Positions 1-7,161 of a stretch of DNA of 16,014 nucleotides are shown here, piece after piece. Under the pieces are notes generated by a model. The model did no database searches and was not told the origin of the DNA. It worked only from the letters and a program-made list of their open reading frames with translations. Both the position numbers and the translations under genes were made by a program. How positions within the stretch are numbered: position 1 is the stretch's first letter; each line of letters opens with the position of its first letter. This stretch comes from Rhodospirillales bacterium 47_12_T64 (lineage in GTDB: Bacteria; Pseudomonadota; Alphaproteobacteria; Kiloniellales; Kiloniellaceae), in the NCBI GenBank assembly GCA_002162915.1, contig MABB01000004.1, positions 1-16,014 of the forward strand, read 5' to 3'.

Positions 1-106
1 CACGTTCAGCTTATCGTATCGTTCTAATTGTTCGCGTAAGACAATAATCTTATTTGAAAAATATTGTCACGAATTAAACTCGGCATAAGAGAAAATTAGT
101 TTGAAT

Positions 107-135
107 CAGCATCTGGCAAGGGGTGCTGTTTTTTT
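107..135 (+). terminator. Possible intrinsic terminator of an upstream gene
   Basis: Arms CAGCATC (107-113) and GGTGCTG (122-128) pair with one T-G wobble around an 8-nt loop and are followed by seven T residues. The gene it would end lies left of the window. It stands before the putative futA promoter, so it would insulate that promoter from upstream reading. The stem is short, so the call is tentative. Positions 1-106 show nothing else I can identify. Confidence 0.45.
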
Positions 136-159
136 GTTGTACGATGAATTCGGTTCGTT

Positions 160-178
160 AATGCGAATTAATCGCATT
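160..178. promoter_or_regulatory. Fur-box-like 19-bp palindrome (distal site)
   Basis: The sequence AATGCGAATTAATCGCATT forms two 9-bp arms around a central T with 8 of 9 positions complementary. It shares the TGCGAAT core with the second palindrome at 192-210, and the two centres are 32 bp apart, about three helical turns. The 9-1-9 geometry in front of an iron-transport gene fits a Fur-family operator. The identity of the regulator is inferred. Confidence 0.5.
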
Positions 179-184
179 TTTATG

Positions 185-213
185 TTGATCAATTGCGAAT
201 GATTTGCAATATT
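185..213 (+). promoter_or_regulatory. Candidate sigma70-type promoter of the iron-binding protein gene
   Basis: A -35-like TTGATC (185-190) and a -10-like AATATT (208-213) are separated by 17 bp. Each matches the consensus at 4 of 6 positions. The proximal Fur-like palindrome lies over the spacer and touches the -10, which is where a repressor would block RNA polymerase. The implied 5' leader is about 70 nt. This is sequence-based inference only. Confidence 0.35.
192..210. promoter_or_regulatory. Fur-box-like 19-bp palindrome (proximal site)
   Basis: The sequence ATTGCGAATGATTTGCAAT has two 9-bp arms around a central G, with 8 of 9 positions complementary. It overlaps the spacer and -10 of the candidate promoter. 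It is the better-placed of two related palindromes and probably mediates iron-dependent repression by a Fur-family protein. No similar site was seen in front of the permease gene. Confidence 0.55.
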
Positions 214-254
214 CTCTGCTGTTTCATTGAGGGGAAACTCTCGGTCAATTTTCA

Positions 255-271
255 TATCACAAAATGTGATA
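255..271. promoter_or_regulatory. Perfect 7-bp inverted repeat in the leader, next to the ribosome binding site
   Basis: TATCACA (255-261) and TGTGATA (265-271) are exact complements separated by AAA. The repeat ends 5 bases before the AGGAGA ribosome binding site (277-282). It could be a protein operator or a small hairpin in the messenger. Neither is proven. Confidence 0.4.
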
Positions 272-290
272 AAAATAGGAGACAGTCGAT

Positions 291-1316
291 ATGAAGGCTG
301 CTTGGTTAGCGACAACAGCAATGCTTACAGCTGCTGCTATAGGTAGTACAGCTGCATATGCGGAAGACGTTGTGAATGTATACTCATCACGTCACTATCA
401 GACAGATGATGCGCTTTATGACAACTTCACCAAAGAAACCGGGATCAAGGTTAATTTGATCGAAGGTAAGGGCGCAGCTCTTATCGAGCGTATCAAAAGT
501 GAAGGCGCGAATAGCCCGGCAGACGTTTTGATCACTGTTGATGCGGGTAACTTGTGGCGCGCAGAACAAAAAGAGATCTTCCAGGCTGTTTCTTCATCCG
601 AACTAGATGCTCGTATTCCTGAAAACCTTCGCCATCCTAATCGTAAGTGGTACGGCCTTTCTACGCGTGCGCGCATGATCTTCTTTGATAATTCGAAAAT
701 CAAAGCTGGTGAAATTTCCAGCTATGAAGATCTTGCTGATCCTAAGTGGAAGGGTAAGGTTTGCATTCGGAAGAGTTCAAATATTTACAACCAGTCTCTC
801 CTCGCCTCAATGGTTGAAGAAAAAGGCGAAAAAGCAGCTGAGAAATGGGCTGCTGGTGTCGTTGCAAACTTTGCGCGCGAACCTGTAAAAGGCGATACTA
901 ATCAATTGCGTGGTATTGGTTCTGGCGAATGTGAAATCGCTGTTGCAAATTCATACTATTTTGTTCGTTTGCAGACAAAACCTAAGGATCAGGACAAGGG
1001 CCTTGCCGATAAACTCGGTTATGTTTTCCCGAACCAGGCCGATCGCGGTACGCACGTAAACATCTCTGGTGCTGGTGTCGTAAAGTCGTCTCCGAACAAA
1101 GAAGCTGCTGTTAAGTTCCTTGAGTACCTTACAAGCGATCAGGCCCAGAGCTATTTTGCCGATGGAAATAATGAATTTCCTGTCGTTGCGGGTGCTGCCT
1201 CGAACTCTGCTGTTAAGGCCTTGGGTGAGTTCAAGGTAGATACCGTTAATGTATCTGTTTATGGCGCAAACCAGGTTACGGCTCAGAAAATCTTTGACCG
1301 TGTTGGCTGGCATTAA
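291..1316 (+). CDS. futA: Ferric-iron ABC transporter, periplasmic binding protein (FutA/FbpA family)
   Basis: This 341-residue protein binds ferric iron in the periplasm and passes it to an inner-membrane ABC permease. It begins with a Sec signal peptide: a hydrophobic Ala-rich stretch and a likely cleavage after AYA, residue 24. The mature start VVNVYSSRHYQTD (iron-contact region, Y31/Y36) and the paired tyrosines Y222-Y223 in NSYYFVR match the FutA/FbpA tyrosine-ligand class. Length is normal for the family. The start is well supported by AGGAGA 8 bases upstream. Two Fur-like palindromes precede it, so iron-repressed expression is likely. It is transcribed alone and ends at a terminator. 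The likely permease lies convergently next door rather than in the same operon. Family assignment is firm; the exact symbol is by analogy. Confidence 0.92.
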   Translation: MKAAWLATTAMLTAAAIGSTAAYAEDVVNVYSSRHYQTDDALYDNFTKETGIKVNLIEGKGAALIERIKSEGANSPADVLITVDAGNLWRAEQKEIFQAVSSSELDARIPENLRHPNRKWYGLSTRARMIFFDNSKIKAGEISSYEDLADPKWKGKVCIRKSSNIYNQSLLASMVEEKGEKAAEKWAAGVVANFAREPVKGDTNQLRGIGSGECEIAVANSYYFVRLQTKPKDQDKGLADKLGYVFPNQADRGTHVNISGAGVVKSSPNKEAAVKFLEYLTSDQAQSYFADGNNEFPVVAGAASNSAVKALGEFKVDTVNVSVYGANQVTAQKIFDRVGWH

Positions 1317-1387
1317 ATCCTTCTCATCTTTTGAGAAAGATTAAAACTGACAGTTAAAGTTAAGACTGTTGCTTATAATATAAAAAC

Positions 1388-1421
1388 ACCCCCGGACAAA
1401 ATCTTGTCCGGGGGTATTTTT
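1388..1421. terminator. Bidirectional terminator between futA and the permease gene
   Basis: A perfect 12-bp stem, ACCCCCGGACAA (1388-1399) with TTGTCCGGGGGT (1404-1415), encloses a 4-nt loop AATC. On the plus strand it is followed by TATTTTTAT. On the minus strand it is followed by a run of five T residues (complement of 1382-1386). It can therefore end both convergent transcripts. Confidence 0.9.
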
Positions 1422-1529
1422 ATGATCGTTAGACAAAACCTAATAGGTAAATATCTCTATTTCAATATCATAATATTTTCTATGTCAGGTTCTTGTGATG
1501 ACATACTTAGGTAGAGAGTGGAGGTGTGT

Positions 1530-3215
1530 CTACTGGCTTCCTGCCCGACTCCTGGAGATTGCTCGCGTCAGGAGGATCAGAGGGAGTACCCCTACGAGAA
1601 CGATTGTGAGCGACGCAGTGGACGATTCCGATAGACGCTCATCCGAGGCCAGACTGTAGGCCTGTACAGCCAGAGTATCAAAATTGAAGGGCCGCATAAC
1701 AAGAGTCGCCGGCAGTTCTTTCATCACATCAACAAAGACGACGAGTCCTGCGGTCATAAGACTGCCGCTCATAATTGGAATATGTACACGCCAGAGCGTT
1801 TTGAGGGGGCCGAGGCCGAGTGTTCTTGATGCGTCTTCCATGCTTGGTCGGATCTTACCCAGGCCGCTTTCGACTGTATTGAGTGAGACTGCAAGAAAGC
1901 GGACGAGATAGGCAAAGACCAGGGCTGTAATAGAACCAGTCAGTAACAAACCGGTAGAGATATCAAAGGTTGATCGCATCCAGGCGTCAAAGGAATTATC
2001 CAGTACAGCAAGAGGAAACAGTGTTCCTATCGCAACGACAGTTCCTGGAACGGCATAGCCCATTGATGCGATACGTGTTGCCAACTTTGAAATAAAATTT
2101 GGCTGCATTCTATTGGTATAAGCCAGTAATACGCCGATGATTACAGCGGCAATCGCGGTTACTGCGGAAAGGGTAAAGCTATTAAAGGCAAGTTTAAAGA
2201 ACTTTGGTCCAAACTGCTCATCCCCCAAGCTGATTGCCATATCAACTAGAATTAAAGCAGGTAGAACGAAGCCGAGAAATAGCGGCGTGACGCAAGCCAG
2301 AAAGGCTAAAGCTTGCCTGATTCCCTTGAGTTTATAGTCTGGTAAATTTTGATAGCGATTGGTTGCATGGTGGTATTTGGATTTTCCACGGCTAACTTTT
2401 TCAAGGACGAAGACAGTCAAGATGAAAAGTAATAGATAGGTCGATAACTGTCGTGCAGCGGGAAGATCCCCCATGTTTTCCCAGGCGTTCATGATCCCTG
2501 TCGTAAAGGTTTGAATGCCAAAAAATGAAACTGTACCAAAATCAGCAAGCGTTTCCATCAGCGCGAGAGAAGTTCCAGCTATGATTGCGGGACGTGCCAA
2601 GGGAAGTGCAACACGAAAAAAGCTGCTCCACGGGCTGCAACCGAGTGTTCTGGAAACTTCGAGGGCGCATACCGATTGTTCGAGAAAAGCGGCCCTCGCA
2701 AGCATATAGACATAGGGATAGAGTACGAGGGACAGCATTATAATCGCGCCTCCCATCGAACGAACCTCGGGAAACCAGTACTCTCTGTATTCAACGGAGA
2801 AGATGTCTCTTATCAGGGCTTGTACCGGGCCGCTTACTTGAAGGAAGTCGGTGTATGTATAGGCCATTACATAGGCAGGAACAGCCAGAGGGAGAATAAG
2901 AGCCCACTCGAAAATTCTGTGACCCGGAAAACGACACATGGTAACCAGCCACGCTGTGCCAGTGCCAATAATGGACACAAGGATACCGACGCCGATTGCA
3001 AGTATGGATGTATTTATGAGGTAACTCGCAAGAACCGTGCTGACTAAATGATCCCAGACATCGCTCTTCGTTGTAAAGCCAGCGCTAATAACATTGAGGA
3101 TGGGAAAAGCAAAAATTGACGCGATAACCAAAGCTACCCAAGTCCAGGAACCTGCTTTTCTTTTGGGGCGAGTTTTAGCGTTGCTGCTGTTAACCACAAT
3201 TGGGTTCTGTGGCAT
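1530..3215 (-). CDS. futB: Ferric-iron ABC transporter permease, fused two-domain (FbpB/FutB type)
   Basis: This 561-residue inner-membrane permease moves iron delivered by the binding protein. A short basic N-terminus (KTRPKRK) precedes about twelve hydrophobic segments in two homologous halves (roughly residues 25-275 and 300-555). Each half carries the EAA cytoplasmic loop that contacts the ATPase: EVSRTLGCSPW (about 186-209) and EDASRTLGLGP (about 460-483). This duplicated layout is typical of FbpB-type iron permeases, although thiamine and other permeases of the same superfamily share it. The adjacent FutA-like gene favours iron. The gene converges on futA, so the two are separately transcribed. 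No FbpC-like ATPase is in the window; it may lie elsewhere. No clear ribosome binding site or promoter stands out upstream, and no copy of the futA palindromes is present. Confidence 0.88.
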   Translation of the reverse strand: MPQNPIVVNSSNAKTRPKRKAGSWTWVALVIASIFAFPILNVISAGFTTKSDVWDHLVSTVLASYLINTSILAIGVGILVSIIGTGTAWLVTMCRFPGHRIFEWALILPLAVPAYVMAYTYTDFLQVSGPVQALIRDIFSVEYREYWFPEVRSMGGAIIMLSLVLYPYVYMLARAAFLEQSVCALEVSRTLGCSPWSSFFRVALPLARPAIIAGTSLALMETLADFGTVSFFGIQTFTTGIMNAWENMGDLPAARQLSTYLLLFILTVFVLEKVSRGKSKYHHATNRYQNLPDYKLKGIRQALAFLACVTPLFLGFVLPALILVDMAISLGDEQFGPKFFKLAFNSFTLSAVTAIAAVIIGVLLAYTNRMQPNFISKLATRIASMGYAVPGTVVAIGTLFPLAVLDNSFDAWMRSTFDISTGLLLTGSITALVFAYLVRFLAVSLNTVESGLGKIRPSMEDASRTLGLGPLKTLWRVHIPIMSGSLMTAGLVVFVDVMKELPATLVMRPFNFDTLAVQAYSLASDERLSESSTASLTIVLVGVLPLILLTRAISRSRAGSQ

Positions 3216-3512
3216 TTATTTCGAATCCATCAAGTTTTTATACACTGGTCTACTATTTAATAATGAGTCTCAGTTAGAGCCATGAGCTAATCTCTCGAAC
3301 TAGGGCTTGTAAAGGATAAAGCGTGTTAAACTTTCATCTCTAGAGCTTTAAAATCATTAAATTATGTATCTTTCCAATTAAAGTTAACAAAGGATGGGGA
3401 CTGGGTAAGAGGTTATTAATCTTCCTTTGCCAAGCTTGTGCATGAATTAATGGCGGATCGCAGAAGAATTGTGTCCGTAATAGTTGATCCAAGATGGAAT
3501 GGAAGTGCAGTT
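3216..3512. other. Divergent intergenic region between the iron permease and cheA
   Basis: These 297 bases must hold promoters for both divergent genes, but I could not assign convincing -35/-10 pairs. TTAA occurs at 3326, 3348, 3357, 3378, 3384 and 3416, yet no pair has the 7-bp spacing of a CtrA box. GANTC methylation-type sites occur at 3223-3227 and 3265-3269. A short palindrome TGAGTCTCA (3264-3272) is present. No stable terminator-like hairpin was seen. Confidence 0.5.
3501..3505 (+). promoter_or_regulatory. Ribosome binding site that fixes the cheA start
   Basis: GGAAG lies 7 bases before the ATG at 3513. The in-frame ATG at 3438 would add 25 residues that do not resemble an Hpt domain and has no comparable site. 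The CheA-like text MDDLLSEFLTET begins exactly at 3513. Confidence 0.7.
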
Positions 3513-6251
3513 ATGGATGATCTTTTGAGCGAGTTTCTAACCGAGACCGGTGAAGGCCTTACGACACTCGACGTGGAACTTGTTAAGCTCGAACAGAACC
3601 CTAATGACAGTGAACTGTTGGGCAATATTTTCCGACTTATGCATACCATTAAAGGTACTTGCGGTTTTCTCGGGCTGCCAAGACTAGAGTCAGTGGCGCA
3701 TGCTGGCGAGAACATCATGAACAAGTTTCGTGATAAAGAACTGTCAGTTACCCCAACGGGTGTTTCTCTTATTCTGGAATGTCTGGATCAAATTAGAGAT
3801 ATTTTGGCGACTCTGGAAGCAACGGAGCAAGAACCTGAGGGTGATGATAGCGATCTGATTGCTCGTCTTAATGCACATGCTGAAGGGGGAGATCAAGCAG
3901 CAGCTCCTGAGCCTGAACAATCGGCTCCAGCTCCGGTTGACGTTGCCATTGATGTTCCTGACGATGACGAAGAGGAAGATGAGCTTGAAAAAGCCTTCCG
4001 GTTGGCTCTTGGGCCAGATGAGCTCGCAGCTCAAGCAGCAACGGAGGTCGCGAATTCTGAGCCTGCAGCGGCACCAGAACCAGTGGCAGAAGTTGTCGAG
4101 CTAAAACCAGCCCCTGCACCAAAACCTGTCGCAAATAAAGCTGCTCCCCCGGCACCCAAAACTGATGCGGGGTCATCTGTTGCTAATCAGTCCATCCGTG
4201 TCAGTGTCGAAGTTCTTGAAAACTTGATGACAATGGTGTCCGAGCTCGTGTTAACCCGGAACCAAACACTTCAAATTCTCAGGGCGCATAAAGAAAGTGA
4301 TTTCGCGACACCTCTACAACGTTTGAACCACGTTGTATCTGATCTGCAAGAAGGGGTTATGAAAACCCGTATGCAGCCGATTGGAAACGCCTGGGCCAAA
4401 TTACCGCGTATTATCCGTGATCTGTCGCATGAACTGGATAAGAAAATTGATCTGGTTATGAAGGGCGCTGAAACGGAACTTGATCGGCAAGTCCTTGAAC
4501 TGATCAAAGATCCTTTGACTCATATGGTCAGGAATTCTGCAGATCATGGCCTGGAAATGCCTAATGAGCGTGTGGCTGCTGGTAAACCTGAAACCGGTCA
4601 GGTCATTCTTAATGCCTACCATGAAGGTGGCCACATCATTATTCAGATTTCTGATGATGGTAAGGGGCTGAATACTGATCGTATCAAAGCCAAGTGTGTC
4701 GAGAACGGCCTTATCTCCGAAGCTGAGATGGATGGCATGAACGATCAACAGATCCAGCAGTTTATCTTTAAACCGGGATTTTCAACTGCAGACGCTGTTA
4801 CAGCGGTATCTGGTCGTGGTGTTGGCATGGATGTTGTTCGTACCAACATTGAGAAAATTGGCGGAACAGTTGAACTCAACTCAACTGAGGGCAAAGGTAC
4901 AATCTTTACCATCAAAATCCCGCTAACACTGGCAATCGTTTCTGCACTTATTGTTGAGTGTTGCAAAGAAAGATTTGCAATCCCGCAGCTTTCCGTTGTT
5001 GAACTGGTACGAACATCTGCGCACTCTGAGCATAAAATTGAACACATTAATGAAACACCTGTTCTTCGTCTGCGAAACAGATTGCTCCCCCTTGTAACAT
5101 TGCGTGATCTGCTGAAATTGTCTGATCCTGAGGCTGATGAGGCACAGGGAGAAACAACTGAAGTACGCGAAGATAACTTCATTGTTGTTTCTCAAGTTGG
5201 TACTTACACATTTGGTATCATTGTGGATCGTGTGTTTGATACTGAAGAGATTGTTGTAAAACCTGTCGCGCCTATTCTTCGTCATATTCAGTTGTTCTCA
5301 GGTAATACAATTCTGGGTGATGGCGCCGTTGTGATGATCCTGGATCCAAACGGCATTGCCGCAGCAACCGGAGAAATTGCGGTCGCTGATACGGATATGG
5401 GGGGGTACGAAGATCGCCAAGCTGCTGCAGGCGAAGAGAACGTGGCGATGCTTGTGTTCCGTTCGGGGAGTGGAGCACCAAAAGCAGTACCATTGGCACT
5501 GATTGCGCGTCTGGAAGAAATTGACCTTGCGAAGGTTGAAAATTCAGGCGGACAGCATGTTGTTCAGTATCGCGGGCAACTCATGCCGCTGATTCCGATG
5601 CAATCTGAAATGCAATTGGGAAAAGAAGGTCGCCAGCCCGTACTTGTGTTCTCTGATCGAGAACGCTCAATGGGACTGGTCGTCGATGAGATTATTGACA
5701 TCGTGGAAGATCGTATGAACGTCGAATTGAGTGCAGAAAAACAAGGTTATATCGGCAGTGCTATTATTGCTGAAAAGGCGACTGATGTCGTTGATGCCGG
5801 GTATTTCCTCACTCAAGCATATCCCGACTGGTTTGGAACAGAATCTGGTAAAGAGAATTTTGAAAGTAGCCGTTCCAGAGTTTTACTTGTCGATGATAGC
5901 CCGTTCTTCCGTAACTTGCTGATGCCTATGCTATCGGTGGCGGGATATGATGTGAAAGCCGTCGAGTCCGCGAGTGAGGCCTTGTCTCTTTGCGATGCCG
6001 GAGAAATTTTCGATGTGATCGTTTCTGATATTGAAATGCCAGGTATGAACGGTTTCGAATTTGCTGAAGCCGTACAAGAGAACCATCGTTGGTCCAAAAT
6101 TCCGATGGTTGCGTTGTCTGCTTTTGCTTCTCCCGCTGATCTGGTCAGAGGACGTGCCGCAGGTTTTAGAGATTATGTTTCCAAGACAGACCGGGGTGCT
6201 TTGCTGACAACTCTTCAGGATACGATTGCAGAACTCAAGGGCGCTGCCTGA
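3513..6251 (+). CDS. cheA: Chemotaxis histidine kinase CheA, hybrid with two CheW-like domains and a C-terminal receiver
   Basis: This 912-residue cytoplasmic kinase reads receptor state and phosphorylates CheY and CheB. Domains in order: Hpt (about 1-105) with the phospho-accepting H44 in RLMHTIKG; a long Ala/Glu/Pro-rich linker (about 120-222); the dimerisation helices (about 223-290); an HATPase domain with N341 in MVRNSADHG, DDGKGL near 381-386 and the GRGVGMD glycine box; a CheW domain (about 467-620); a second CheW-like domain (about 644-770); and a receiver (about 788-905) with DDS near its start, probable phospho-acceptor D839 in SDIEMPGM and the lysine of YVSK. The receiver may act as a phosphate sink or feedback module, as inferred for other CheA hybrids. 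It is first in the che operon, 23 bases before cheW. Confidence 0.95.
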   Translation: MDDLLSEFLTETGEGLTTLDVELVKLEQNPNDSELLGNIFRLMHTIKGTCGFLGLPRLESVAHAGENIMNKFRDKELSVTPTGVSLILECLDQIRDILATLEATEQEPEGDDSDLIARLNAHAEGGDQAAAPEPEQSAPAPVDVAIDVPDDDEEEDELEKAFRLALGPDELAAQAATEVANSEPAAAPEPVAEVVELKPAPAPKPVANKAAPPAPKTDAGSSVANQSIRVSVEVLENLMTMVSELVLTRNQTLQILRAHKESDFATPLQRLNHVVSDLQEGVMKTRMQPIGNAWAKLPRIIRDLSHELDKKIDLVMKGAETELDRQVLELIKDPLTHMVRNSADHGLEMPNERVAAGKPETGQVILNAYHEGGHIIIQISDDGKGLNTDRIKAKCVENGLISEAEMDGMNDQQIQQFIFKPGFSTADAVTAVSGRGVGMDVVRTNIEKIGGTVELNSTEGKGTIFTIKIPLTLAIVSALIVECCKERFAIPQLSVVELVRTSAHSEHKIEHINETPVLRLRNRLLPLVTLRDLLKLSDPEADEAQGETTEVREDNFIVVSQVGTYTFGIIVDRVFDTEEIVVKPVAPILRHIQLFSGNTILGDGAVVMILDPNGIAAATGEIAVADTDMGGYEDRQAAAGEENVAMLVFRSGSGAPKAVPLALIARLEEIDLAKVENSGGQHVVQYRGQLMPLIPMQSEMQLGKEGRQPVLVFSDRERSMGLVVDEIIDIVEDRMNVELSAEKQGYIGSAIIAEKATDVVDAGYFLTQAYPDWFGTESGKENFESSRSRVLLVDDSPFFRNLLMPMLSVAGYDVKAVESASEALSLCDAGEIFDVIVSDIEMPGMNGFEFAEAVQENHRWSKIPMVALSAFASPADLVRGRAAGFRDYVSKTDRGALLTTLQDTIAELKGAA

Positions 6252-6274
6252 GATAATAAAAAGAGAGAAATGCT

Positions 6275-6730
6275 GTGAGTGATAATTACCAAGAAAACGA
6301 AGATTTTGTTACTTTCTTTATCGCAGGCCAACTCTTTGGTGTGCCGGTACTGAGGGTTCAAGATATAATTAACCCGCAACGCATAACACCGGTTCCTCTG
6401 GCTCCGCCTGAAATTGCAGGATCGCTGAATTTGCGTGGTCGTATTGTTACGGCAATCGATGTTCGAAAAAGGCTGGGGTTACCTGCGAGAGAAGGCAAGG
6501 ATTGTATGAGTATCGTTGTTGAGAATGGCCATGATCTCTATAGTTTAATGGTCGATAGCGTTGGGGAAGTCCTCGATGTTGACCAGTCTTCTTTTGAGCG
6601 AAATCCGCCGACACTTGATCAACGATTCAGAGATTACTCTCAAGGGATCTACCGCCTTGATGGTAAATTATTGGTGATTCTTGATGTGAATCGCTTCTTG
6701 GATTATAGCCGCAGCGCTGATGCGGCATAA
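6275..6730 (+). CDS. cheW: Chemotaxis coupling protein CheW
   Basis: This 151-residue single-domain adaptor links receptors to CheA in the signalling array. The whole length matches a CheW fold: FFIAGQLFGVPVLRVQDI, then LNLRGRIVTAIDVRKRLGL, then VVENGHDLYSLMVDSVGEVL, ending with a short tail. The start is GTG at 6275, 7 bases after GAGAG (6263-6267). An ATG at 6270 is out of frame. It sits 23 bases after cheA and 65 bases before cheY, with no terminator between, so it is cotranscribed. Confidence 0.95.
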   Translation: MSDNYQENEDFVTFFIAGQLFGVPVLRVQDIINPQRITPVPLAPPEIAGSLNLRGRIVTAIDVRKRLGLPAREGKDCMSIVVENGHDLYSLMVDSVGEVLDVDQSSFERNPPTLDQRFRDYSQGIYRLDGKLLVILDVNRFLDYSRSADAA

Positions 6731-6784
6731 TAATTCTCTGAGAAGCTAATTGAGTTTTGAAATTTGGGTATTATGAAACAAATT

Positions 6785-6788
6785 GGAG
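6785..6788 (+). promoter_or_regulatory. Ribosome binding site that fixes the cheY start
   Basis: GGAG lies 7 bases before the ATG at 6796. The in-frame ATG at 6757 would add 13 residues (ending NWSNN) with no place in a receiver fold, so 6796 is preferred. Confidence 0.7.
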
Positions 6789-6795
6789 CAATAAT

Positions 6796-7161
6796 ATGAA
6801 GACCTGTTTGGTTGTCGATGACTCCAAAGTCGTACGGATGGTCGCTCGGAAAATTCTTGAAGGATTGAATTTTCAGGTTGAAGAAGCCGAAGATGGTCAA
6901 AAAGCCCTGGATGCCTGTAATGCATCCATGCCAGATGCTGTTTTGCTCGATTGGAACATGCCTGTCAAAGATGGGCTGGAGTTTCTAAAGGATTTACGGG
7001 TTCTAACGGACGTGGAGCAGCCTATTGTTGTGTTTTGCACAACAGAAAATGACATGCAACATATCCAGCAGGCGATTGCCGCAGGGGCCAATGAATACAT
7101 TATGAAGCCTTTTGATAGTGATATTATTGAGTCGAAATTCATACAGGTGGGCCTTATTTAA
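6796..7161 (+). CDS. cheY: Chemotaxis response regulator CheY
   Basis: This 121-residue single receiver domain binds the flagellar motor switch when phosphorylated by CheA. Key residues are all present: the acidic pair D8-D9, phospho-acceptor D52 (LLDWNMP), threonines T82-T83 and K104 in IMKPF. The ending DSDIIESKF is typical of alphaproteobacterial CheY proteins encoded in che operons. No output domain is attached. The TAA stop shares one base with the cheB ATG (TAATG), which suggests translational coupling. Confidence 0.95.
   Translation: MKTCLVVDDSKVVRMVARKILEGLNFQVEEAEDGQKALDACNASMPDAVLLDWNMPVKDGLEFLKDLRVLTDVEQPIVVFCTTENDMQHIQQAIAAGANEYIMKPFDSDIIESKFIQVGLI

Noticed and set aside
158..171. 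TTAA pair upstream of futA as a CtrA box
   Set aside because: The spacing is 6 bp rather than 7, and the sequence is better explained by the Fur-like palindrome.
185..192. TTGATCAA as an FNR site
   Set aside because: An FNR site needs TTGAT-N4-ATCAA; here the halves abut without the 4-bp spacer.
1321..1337. Small hairpin TTCTCA/TGAGAA just after futA as the terminator
   Set aside because: Only 6 bp and no T run; the strong stem at 1388-1415 fits far better.
3264..3272. Palindrome TGAGTCTCA upstream of the permease gene as a Fur box
   Set aside because: Extended to 19 bp only 5 of 9 positions pair, and it does not share the TGCGAAT core of the futA palindromes.
3326..3419. Cluster of TTAA tetramers before cheA as CtrA boxes
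   Set aside because: Six TTAA copies occur, but no pair has the 7-bp spacing, and the region is AT-rich.
3438..3512. Upstream ATG giving a CheA 25 residues longer
   Set aside because: No ribosome binding site, and the extra residues do not resemble CheA; the ATG at 3513 has GGAAG at 7 bases and begins with Hpt-like sequence.
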